From positions 34,801 to 98,800 of the forward strand of contig NMRB01001437.1 in the NCBI GenBank assembly GCA_002633025.1: a DNA stretch of 64,000 nt, read 5' to 3'. The notes under the pieces were generated by a model. That model did not search any database. It had not been told where the DNA came from and was given only the letters and a program-made list of their open reading frames with translations. This stretch comes from Notospermus geniculatus. Lineage: Eukaryota; Nemertea; Pilidiophora; Heteronemertea; Lineidae. Shown here one piece after another: positions 47,901-59,900 of the stretch. The translations under genes and the position numbers were made by a program. Numbering within the stretch: the stretch's first letter is position 1; every line of letters begins with the position of its first letter.

Positions 47901-50900
47901 ACCTGGGTCCGTACTCATAAACGCACCAAATCAAAGTGTGATACTTAGAGTTAAGTACTAGTTTTATGTCGTGAATATGGGCCCTGGAGTTGAGCTGTTG
48001 TCTGCAATGTACCGTGCCATGTAATGACTATACACAGTTACGGTGGACCGCACTTTGTGCCCTATCTCCTCCTTAGTTCGGGCTTGAATCCTACGAAGAG
48101 CGGCCTGCGTGTCCAGTACAATAGGAAGAGAGTGCCCTTACGGCATTTTAGTTTTAAATGAAGTGATATTTGTATGAAAAAGTGATATTTGTATGAAAAA
48201 AATCAAATCGGCAGTGTGGTGACCTGTGCTGCCATCTACGAGAGGTGTAACACACCAGACGTGATGCTGCTGCCTAGGAATGCAAGTCCGCCAAATAATA
48301 GCCCACTACTGTAAAGTTCTATTCGAATGGTCATGGTCTCTAGCCATATACATGTATTCTAATCCCTCGCTGAACAATAAGACCGCACTTTGGTTTCGGG
48401 GGGGGGGACTTCGATTTCCTTCACACCGGGTCGACAAAAATATGAGAAGACCCGTCATACCAGGGATTTTGATCAAATAAGCCAGCGATTTTCCCGAAGA
48501 CAGCTTGCCTGTCTATGCAAAAGGAATTTTATGGACGGGGGCCTAGAGCAGCAGAGGTCAACTTACCCCACGACTTGTGTTCCTGTGGCAGTGAAGGCAT
48601 GGGAAATGGTGTCGTATTGGCAGTAAACATGAACATTGGCATCTTCACTGCTCCTTCCGTAGTTTTTCATCTGAAGTACTAGCCAGTTCTGGTACTCGAT
48701 ATGGCGGTGCTGAAACATGAACGGTAACATGAAATACTGCAATCTGCATCTTGCGGTAAAGCGTAGGTCACATATCCACTCCGGGGCCCGTACGGCGAGT
48801 AAAAACAGACATTTTGACCAATCTCCACGGTGTCCAGTTTGATCCAGTTTAATTTCCACTTGTCTATTGAGGCGATTTCGGCATAAATTCATCTTAGATC
48901 CGAGTTTCAGTCTATAAAATCCACAGCAAGCCGCTGGGTGGGGAAAATCGTACGGGGCCCGGTGGATTTGTGACCTGGCTTAATCTGCAGCGCGTCCGGT
49001 AACTGCCGAAGTCGGTGTTCCCCGATACCAGTTCCGATCCATGTGCCAAACTTCGCCCCCGACCTTTTGCTTCCCGAGGTTCCTCATTGGTCGTCACCAC
49101 TAAGCAAATTTTCGACCAATAAGAGCTTACCGTAGGGTAGGTAACGCGAGTTCCACAAGCCTCGGTTTCATTGGTTGCAAGGTTGAGGTCGACGCACCAA
49201 TCACCATTGGCTGCCTCGTATTCAAAACGGCAAGGATCCTGGCCAAGGTGTTTTTCGATGTAGATGAAGGACTCCTTGTCGGCGAGTCTGGTGGCCATGT
49301 TTGGGAATCGTGTCGTGTTGTGGGGATTGTAACATATGGTCATGGTACTTGCGGCGCAGGTTATGTTTACTGTAACGAGAAACGTGTGCTATGAAATGAT
49401 CTGCGGTAGTGTTTCTCCGCTTTGAGAAGCAACTACCTTGAAGGGAGTTAGAAATAAGTGGAAAATATGAAGTGGAAATTTTGCACTTGTGCGAGTTTTT
49501 CAATTTCTCAAAATTGGGGCGACATTTTTCCCATTGAGAAATATCGCCCCAAAAAATCAGACATACATGTATAATGTCCTGTAATTGAGAAAATTTCTCA
49601 AAATGGGAAAAAATTCTATCCCTATTTGAAAAATTGAAAAAACTGCGCAAAAGTGCCAAAATTCCCAATTCTTATTGTCCACTTTTATTTCTTAGTCCCT
49701 TGTAGGCCTATCGTACATCGCTAGATAAGAAAAACGTACGCGAGTAAATAAAGGATGTCACGGGTGGATTTAGTTCCCCGAAGGTAGGGGTCCAACCAAC
49801 CCCGTTCCGTTCTTTAGGCAGTATAATTCCATTGCGAGGAATCCTCATTTGCTCGCAGCGAGCTCGGTGGTAGAGCCAACGAGGCCGGCAGAGTTAGTCT
49901 GCAACATATCCCAACATTCTATTTCTGAATCTATGCCCATTTGTTGTCATACCGTGGTTTACTTCACAATCTTTGCTGGGATCATTGAAATCTGTCGTGC
50001 TTCTAGTGGCTGGACACATACACCCATCTCTGATACCGTCCTCATCAATGTCGTAACAAATTCCTCCTCTCTTTTGGCACCACTGGCAGTTTCGGTCGGT
50101 TTCTTTGGCGATTGAGCGATCTGAAAAGCAACGCAGATAAAATTTCAGACCAAAGACTTGCTCTTAACCAAAAAGAGTCCCTGGGGGTTCTTTTCCACTC
50201 GCCAGAGTGGCCCCAAGGGTCTATATAGAACTGTAAAGAACCCGAGAAGGTTTCATCTAGAAATTTGTCGCCAAAGAACCCATAAGGTTTCATTAGAGAT
50301 TGCCGTCGCCAAAGAACCCTTAAATTTTTCGACGCCACATGTTATTTTGTTATGTATTGAAATCTTCCTAATTCCATTACATCATGTAATGAAATTTGTC
50401 GATCCCAAATGCTTTGCAGTGTACGGGAGAAACAGACGTCCCAGTCCGCATGGAAGAAGTACCCCCTGGGCCTGGTAGACTGAATTCGGCAACATGACGG
50501 CCAAATTGTTTTACCATTGAAAAAAAAAAGACCCGTTCAGTCCAGCCAATGGCTAGTATTCATAAAAGCTAGCAAATGCTTTACTTAAGATTTGCACAGC
50601 AATGTCCAACGTAAATGTACTGCAAAACTTGAAGTAAAAGCATTTGCCATCTTTTACGAATATCAGCCATTGGGTCATGAATAAAGACTAGTAAATGCTT
50701 TTACTTAAAGACTAGTAAATGCTTTTACTTAAAGATAATATATCACGGATATTTTCGCGGGCCACGAAAATCATTGTTTATTTACATTTTGTTTGTTTAT
50801 TTCTCGTTTTTCTTTGTCTTATGAGTAATTTGTTGGTGGCGTGCCCCTCTAGAAATTCTTTTGATACTGAAAATATTCAATTTGGTGGGTTGGCATGTCC

Positions 50901-53900
50901 CAAAAGTCCAAAATAACATGATGTAAACATCAATGTTTACAAACATTAAACGTAAACAATGAAGTCGTGATATATTATCTTTAAGATTTTTACAACATTG
51001 CCTGTGCATGCAATGGCATGCAATGCAAAATTCAAGTAAAAGCATGTATTGCAAAATTCAAGTACAAGCATTTACTGGTTTTTATTCATATGAACCAATA
51101 AATCGGGAGGCAAGCCACAACATGGTTTGGGATTGGTGGTTATGGCCAAAAAAGGAGGAGGGCGGCTTAACCAACTTCGAACCTCCGAAGAATTATGTTT
51201 CCAACTGATGGCAGAAAGGAAGTTTACCTAAACCGATATCGCATCCAATTGAAAGGTTGGTCGGGTCGCTACTGTTCTTCGATTCTGGACAAGAGCAGCC
51301 ATCATGTGTCTTTCGTTTCCTCCACTTCGTATCCCAAGTGGAAATCTAAAAATTCAAGGTGCATCATAATTCTCTCGGTTTTACATGATACGCTAAAAGC
51401 ACTGGCAGCAGGGACATTTGTGGTACCAACCATCTCCAGAAATGCATTCGGTCCTGGAAATGAAGTTGAATTTCGTATTTCGTACTTAGCGTTTCGTCAG
51501 ATTTCCGAAACCTTCCTATTGATGCACCTCGTATGCAATGAGCAATAACAACGGACATCTTACACAGGACATTCTTTCCTGTTACACCGAGGACTGTTTA
51601 GCAGACCACTTACTCTTCGAGGAATCCTTTTCATCGCTGAAGTCCAGATTATCTCGAGTATCTCGACGGACTCTGACAGGTCCACTCTGGATGGATGACA
51701 CCAATTCCGTCGGCGCCCCTGATGGCAGTTCGCGGACTTCCCTCTTCAGCATCACCTCTTCAGCAATGGCCCTCCTCTTCCTCCGTGCGGTTGTACAGTT
51801 AACCTGCAATTAAGAGGAAGCTGTTATACATTTTCCTTTGCTTGGATTCGGGCCCCTCAGAAGAGCAATAAAGACACCAATTTCCTTTGCTTGGATTCGG
51901 GCCCCTCAGAAGAGCAATAAAGACACCAAGTTTACTGTTTTTATGGTCCAATGCGATCACTGAGCAAAGTCCGAAGAATTACAGCTTAATTACATTACAT
52001 AAATAAAACCGAGAAATCCACCAAATATGAAAATCAGGTACAGTTTAAGAGAAAAAGCGCGTGAATGGCGTATTTAGGGGAGGGGCAGCAATGTCACAAA
52101 CCCATAGACCCCGGGTGGCGAGCGTGTCTTGACCTGCACTTCATGTACACCATACACGCTCAGGACATTAAAGAAGTTACAGGAAGTAAAATCAACAAGT
52201 GTCATGGCTGCCCGTCTTGGAAAATCTAGCAGCATTCATGAATGGGCATCCTAGCTACGATAGAGGGCAGCACACCGAAACTCGGTCCTATACAATGGAC
52301 GGCTTTTGTGTGGAAAATCGATCAGGACCGAGTTGCCAGTTTCATTTCAATAGATTTAACCACTGGTGACACCTATTGAGGCAGTGAGCTAGGGTCCTCA
52401 TTCACATGCGGAGTACTCTGTATCTGTTCCTTGCTGATATTGCTATCAAAAGGGGTGGACTAAGTAGAAAAAAAACTAACTTTATGCTACACTTTGAAGA
52501 TCAAACAACATGCGTAACATTTCTTGGGAAAGTGTTCCGTCTACAAGTTGTTCGTTTCGACCTAATAGGGAGGTCGAGAAAGCAAACGACAAACGTAAAC
52601 GTTAACGACAGCGTTATTTTTGTACCGAAAATGCAATATAAAATCTGGTTAGTGTGTAGTATGAAAAATAACGTTGACGTAAAGTTTACGTTTATCGTTT
52701 CATTGCAAACCTCCCTATAGAGTTTGAAGGTAGGTATGAACAAAAGAATTTGTCGCCAGTCACGGTCTATGGAGATTAACTTCGATTGTTTTGGAAGTCT
52801 GTTCTTTTGTTGTATGCCTCCAACATGGCCGCTGTGACCGTCACGTGCAAACACTATTAGCTAATTAGTGCGTTCAAAGACGAAACTAGGTTCAGCCTGT
52901 ACATAAAACAGGAATGGGAGCAAAGTTAAACGATATAGGAACGAATATCCTGGTACGTTCGTCATGGCTCATGGAAGAGAAATGAACGTTTGAAAATACT
53001 CACCGGTTCGCAGTTCTCGTCATTCCTACAAACACGGACAGCACAGTGGAAGAAGACTAAGTCCGTATCCTCGAATTGGAACATGGGGAATAAACCGGTC
53101 ATTGAGATTTTCGCATTGACTGGGTCCGGTTGGAAATTGTTTCTTCGTGTCAGGTAGGAATCCTCAACTGGACAGCTGTAATGGAGAAATGACGTTGCTT
53201 TTCTTCGTGATGACGTTGGAACTTTATCATGATATATCCAGCGATTATCGAGTCCACAAGGGCAATGGGTCATGAATAAGGACTAGCAAATGCTTTTACT
53301 TCAGATCGCCGTAGTGGACTCGCTGGACGCGATTTCCACCAATGGCGAAGATGTGGTCAATTTCAGTCTGTCGGCGACCGGTGTCAGTTCCTTGCGATCG
53401 TATTCAATCGCAGGTTGCAAAAGCAAGTCTCAATGCAGAAAATCAGGGGCCTGATTCACAAAGCACACTTCGGCTAAGTGTGGTCTTAGTGTACTCTTAA
53501 CTATTGTTCATAAATCCCCACACAATAGTTAAGAGTACACTAAGATCACACTTACGCGTAAGTGTGCTTTGTGAATCAGGCCCCAGGATTCCTAGCTTTA
53601 GGCGAGACTGATGAGCAGCTGCCTGGATTGATCCCAGTTGATAGACTAGTCATTAATAAGGTTTATAACAATCTCCACTTTATTGGGGCCCATCACTGAT
53701 AATGGTTTATAATTTTTTTCTAAACCCAAAAAATCTGGTACAGGACGTGCACTTGGCTCTGGTAATCGAGGATTGTGGTAGCCGAGTGTACACTTACGCT
53801 TCATAGAGGAGCAAGATTGAAGATGTTGCCGGATCTGCCAGTTCCGGTCTGTTCGAGGCTATGCAGACTTCAGGCCTGATCGAATGGTAGACGTCCTTGT

Positions 53901-56900
53901 CTTCCGTCATCTCGATGATCAACATGGCAGGCTGACCCAGACGGAGGCCTTGCAGGGTAGCATCTCGGCCAAATTCATCTTTGACTTTCATTATTACAGA
54001 AGGGTGGACCTCTTCTCCTTCTGATGCCATTGCAATGAAACTGGAAAAGACAATACATGTACAACATGTAAGACAATCTTATTATAATTGACTGTGGCCA
54101 TGTTGAATATTTTATCAACCTGGAGTTGAGCTGTTATCTGCTGTACCTTGCCATGTAATGACAATACACAGTTACGGTGGACCGGTGTAACATTTCAGTA
54201 TGGCCCGCGTGCCAGTGTGACATTACAATAGATTGACGGAATAAGCAGGCTTGACATTGGGCGACACACAGAAACAGCGAGTGAGTTTCCTAGTGTGTTC
54301 CAAACAATGGAAGTCACACAGAACGGCCACACTGAAAAACGTTACACCGGACTTTGTGCCCGATCTCCTCCATGGTTATGGCTTGAATGCTACGAAGAGC
54401 GGCCTGCGTGTCCAGTACAATAGGAGTAGAGTGCCCTTACGGCATTTTGGTTTTAAATGAAGTGGTATTTGTATGAAAAAGATCAAATCAGCAGTGTGGT
54501 GACCTGTGCTGCCATCTCCGAGAGGTGTAACACACCAGACGTGATGCTGCTGCCTAGGAATGCAAGTCCGCCAAATATTATACACTGTAATAGCCCGCTA
54601 TTGTAAAGTTATATTCGAATGGTCATGGTCTAGCTATATATTCTAATCCCACGCTGAACAATAAGACCAGACTTTGGTTCCTAGGGGGACTTGGATTTCC
54701 TTCGCGCCGGATCGACGAAAAATACCAGAAGACCCGTCATACAAGGGATTTTGATCAACTAAGCCAGCGATTTTCCCGAAGACAGCTTGCCTGTCTATGC
54801 AAACCGAATTTTATGGACGTGGGCCTAGAGCAGCAGAGGTCAACTTACCCCACGACTTGTGTTCCTGTGGCAGTGAAGGCATGGGAAATGGTGTCGTATT
54901 GGCAGTAAACATGAACGTTGGCATCTTCACTGCTCCTTCCGTAGTCTTTCATCTGAAGTACTAGCCAGTTCTGGTACTCGATATGGCGGTGCTGAAACGT
55001 GAACGTGAACATGAAAATATTGGGATATGCATCTTGTGGTAATTTGCAGCGCGTCCGATGTAACATCAGCCAGTGTTCGCATCTTAGTGTTCCCCTCCTA
55101 TTGTCTGACGGAATAAACGGAGACTTGACAATGGGAGGACATGTAGATCTTTCTGCCAGCGTTCCCAAACAATAAGGGGGATACGCTCACCCACAAACAC
55201 TGGCAGATATAACACCAGTCGTTCTCCGATACCAATTCCGATCCATTTGCTAAGCTTCATCCAACCTTTTGCTTCCCGACGTTTGCCAAGCTTCATCCAA
55301 CCTATTGCTTGCCGACGTTCTTCATTTGGTGCTCACCACTGAGCAAATTTTCGACCAATAATGGCTGCGACACACGATCAAATTTTTTATCCAATTTTCC
55401 GAATAGGCTCAATAAAGGCCCACATGCGGGTTTATACATTGAAGCCCCAATAGGCCCGGAATATTTCCAACGAATTGGGATGAAAAATTTGATCGTGTGG
55501 ACGGCCGTTAGAAAGCTTACCGTAGGGTAAGTAACGCGAGTTCCACAAGCCTCAGTTTCATTTGTTGCAAGGTTGAGGTCAACGCACCAATCACCATTGG
55601 CTGCCTCGTATTCAAAACGGCATGGATCCTGGCCGAGGTGTTTTTCGATGTAGATGTACGACTCCTTGTCGGCGAGTCTGGTGGCCATGTTTGGGAATCG
55701 TGTCGTGTTGTGCGGATTGTAACATATGGTCATGGTACTTGCGGCGCAGGTTATGTTTACTGTAACGAGAAACGTGCTATGAAATGACCTGCGGTAGTGT
55801 TTCTCCGCTTTGAGAAGGAATTGCGTTGAAGGGTGCTAGAAATACAAGTGGAAAATAAGCGGAAATTTTCCACTTCTGTGCGAAATTTAATTTCTCAAAT
55901 TTGGGTGAAATTTTTCCCCTTTGGAGAAATACCGCCCGAAAAATCAGACAAGGTCATGAAGAAAATTTCTCAAATGGGAAAATTTTTATCCCAATTTGAG
56001 AAATCTGCGCAAAAGGGCCAAAATTCCGAATTCTTATTGCAGACTTATTTGTTAGTCCCTTGTATCGTACATCGCTAGATAAGCAAAACGTACGCGCGTA
56101 AATAAAGGGGGTCATGGGGTGGAATTAGTTTTCCAAAGGTGTGGGGGATCTAACCCCCAACCCAGTTCCGTTATAGGCAGCATTGCGAGGAATCCTCATT
56201 TGCTCGCGGTGAGCTCGGCGGTATTAGAGCCAACGAGGCTGGCAGAGTTCATCTGCAACATCTCCCTACGTTCTATCTCTGAATCTATGCCCATCTGTTG
56301 TCCTACCGTGGTTTACTTCACAATCTTTGCTGGGATCATTGAAGTCTGTCGTGCTTCTAGTGGCTGGACACATACACCCATCTCTGATACCGTCCTCATC
56401 AATGTCGTAACAAATTCCTCCTCTCTTTTGGCACCACTGGCAGTTTCGGTCGGTTTCTTTGGCGATTGAGCGATCTGAAAAGCAACGCAGATAAAATTTC
56501 AGACCAAAGACCCAATTTGACCACCAAAACTTGCTCTTAACCAAAAAGAGTTCCTGGGGTTCTTTTCCACTCGCCAGAGGAACCCCAAGGTTCTATATAT
56601 AACTGTAAAGAACCCGAGGAGGTTTCATATAGGAATTTGTCGCCAAAGAACCCACAAGGTTTCATTAGAAATTTCTGTCGCCAAAGAACCCTTAAGGTTC
56701 CAGATAACCCTTTTCTGGAAGGAAAGGTTCTCTCACCACAAAGGGTTCTATCTGGAACCTCTAGGGGTTCTTAAACTCGAGGGTTCTTAAATCAGGAGGG
56801 TTTAAGTCGCAGCAAAGAACCGTTTCGGCTAATAGATGCCAACGTTGGGACACGCACATACCTGTATTGGAAAAGGGTTTACCCCGGGGGGGGGGGGGGG

Positions 56901-59900
56901 GGGGGGGGNNNNNNNNNNNNNGGGGAGGTACAAGCACGTAAAATGAAAAAACTACTCACAGCATTTTTGTTCAGTTCCGTAAGGGATTGCGTAATAGCCA
57001 GGAGTACATTCACACATGTATCGAGCGTCGAGTCTTCCCGCGTGAACGCATTGAGAATGGCCAACAACACAACGTACAGGGGAACCGTTTCGATCGCAGT
57101 AGTCGCCAAGGTTCGCTGAAAAGATATTCATGTTTTTCGACGCCACATGTTATTTTGTTATGTATTGAAATCTTACTACTGGAATTTGTCTATCCCAAAT
57201 GCTTTGCAGTGTACGGGAGAAACAGACGTCCCAGTCCGCATGGAAGAATTACCCCCCTGGGCCTGGTAGACTGAATTCGGCAACATGACGGCCAAATTGT
57301 TTGTTTTACCATTGAAAAAAACACCCGTTCAGTCCAGCCAATGGCTAGTATTCATATAAGCTAGCAAATGCTTTTATTTAAAATTTGCACAGCAAAGTCC
57401 AACGTAAATGTACTGCAAAACTTGAAGTAAAAGCATTTGCTATCTTTTACGAATATCAGCCATTGGGTCATGAATAAAGACTAGTAAATGCTTTTACTAA
57501 AGATTTTTACAACATTGCCTGTGCATGCAATGGCATGCAATGGCATGCAATGCAAAATTCAAGTAAAAGCATGCATTGCAAAATTCAAGTACAAGCATTT
57601 ACTGGTTTTTATTCATATGAACCAATAAATCGGGGAGGCAAGCCACAACATGGTTTGGGATTGGTGGTTATGGCCAAAAAAGGAGGAGGAGGAGGAGGAG
57701 GAGGGCGGCTTAACCAATTAACTTCGAACCTCCGAAGAATTATGTTTCCAACTGATGCCAGAAAGGAAGTTTACCTAAACCGATATCGCATCCAATTGAA
57801 AGGTTGGTCGGGTCGCTACTGTTCTTCGATTCTGGACAAGAGCAGCCATCTGGTGTTCCGTCATTTGCAACATCATAACAATGTCCGCCCGACTGTCGGC
57901 ATGTTGAACACGAGGAATGGAAACTTTCGTACTGGCAATCACCGGCGTCTTTGTCGTACGTCTTTCCACTCTGACATTCACATGTCTGCGTGTCAACTGC
58001 ACAGATGGCGTTTGAAATACTCTGTTGGCAAAACGAATCTCCAGAATCCGAGGAATTGCATTTGCTGCCTATTTTAGCTAAAAAGGGAAAAACGGAAATA
58101 CATAAATTGACTTGACGCTAGGCGTATTCTGTGGATCGTGTTCAAAAACCATCTTCAAAAATTGAAAAACCGAGGAATGATACCATGCCGCCCGAGTTCT
58201 ATTTTTACCAACAATGTTCGAACAAACATTAGGTAACAACTAGGTTTACTGATTAACCATATTTCCGAAGGCGAGACAGGAAAAAGGCAGGGTCGGACAA
58301 CTTTATTTTTCATACTTCGCATTGACCAGATTTTTGCATTTTCAGTACAAAAACAAGGTTGCCGTTAACGTTTACGTTTCTTTTGAGTTCTAAAGCTCCC
58401 AGGTCCCTATTACGTAGAAGTATACGGTTCACGGTCGTGAACCCACTTGAAGCCTTTAACGGGCGCTTTCGTAGACCGTATACTTCTATCTAATGGGGGC
58501 CTAATGAAGTCATTCGGGGTTTCCCCATTTGGTGTCCTATAGGCCTACTATGGCCTAGAAACGGGCATGTCTCAGAACAACGGACAGAGGTATGAAGTAT
58601 CGAAGCATTAACGTTAAAACTTACTTTTTTGGCAATGCATATAGCCGTCTATCATACTTCGCACTTCGTGGTATCCATTGTTGCAGGCACATACATTGCT
58701 GAGGCAGGCGGCGTTAGGGTCGCGGGTCGCACAGTATGCATTTCCGTCAGTTTTGGAACCGCAGGCGTCGCCAAGCAAAGCTGGAAAAGATACCGGAACA
58801 CCCTACTTAGATTCATCAGGGCCGTATTTAAAGGGGGGCGAGGGGCAGTTGCCCCCCCCCCCCCCCCCCNACCTAGGCTTTAGCAATGAAGGTTCCGATC
58901 CTTACCTTGTACACAGACGGTGTCGCCAGTTTCACCATAGTAGAGAGAAGTACATTGACAAGTCGAGCTGTCGCATTTCGTATGATCCATCGAGGTGGGC
59001 TGTTCGTAGTTACAATACGTGTGGTTGGTGCAGGGATCGCCCACAGCTGGAAAAAGATTCAACGCATTTAACAATTACACAGGTGGACAAATATAAGGAC
59101 TGAAGGTGGTTTTAATATCGAAAAGTGGCGCCACAAAAAAGGAGCTACCGATTTCAGTACCTTCGTTTCATTGGAACTTGGGAGGAATTATACTGACAGT
59201 ATAATTTCCTCCAAGATTGGAAAAAGGGAGCTGGAGTTGGTGGTTACGGCTCCATTGACGACTTCAGTCACCCGCGAGGTTCAAAATGACTAGGCCTATT
59301 CATGAACACAAATGACTTGCCTATGCCTTCCGCTGTCCAGATTAGAGCCGCACCGACGAACAGCATAGAGAGCAACAACATCTGAAAAGGGACAGAGTAC
59401 GTTTTCAGAAATCATTCGCACGACGCATTTTACATGTATAAAAGAATATGCAATAGGAGGCGACGTTCAAGGGTTTCGGGCAATGGGGACCCGTGTGACA
59501 AACTGGAATGACGTACTGAAAAACTGTACATTTTTCTACACAATTTACCGGGATTTCCCCCAAAAAGACGTTGTCAATATTACCATTCTTTGGCATTTCT
59601 GGCAAAACAGAGCAGTGATATATGGTGAACTTTTAAAATGAAACGGGGCCGTGTAATTCAATCGAAATCGAACCAATCGGTTTGTTTTGAGCAATAAGTA
59701 AATGGCAATACTGTTAAAATATGGGAACTTGGGGGGGGGGGTCGCGTACCGACAGCGCCACGTCTTGACGTTTAGTTCGCGGGTTCCTCATTGGCATGCG
59801 GGCAATACCTGGGCCCGTTCGAAGGCCATGTTCAGACCGATAAGTACCCGGCGTCAGAATCCGCAAAAATTGGCCTAGCCATTTCAAAGTCGGGAACGCA

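Noticed and set aside
51228-51304. Second copy of exon 5 as a usable exon
   Set aside because: Only its 3' quarter is present, with no acceptor. It is a duplication-junction remnant.
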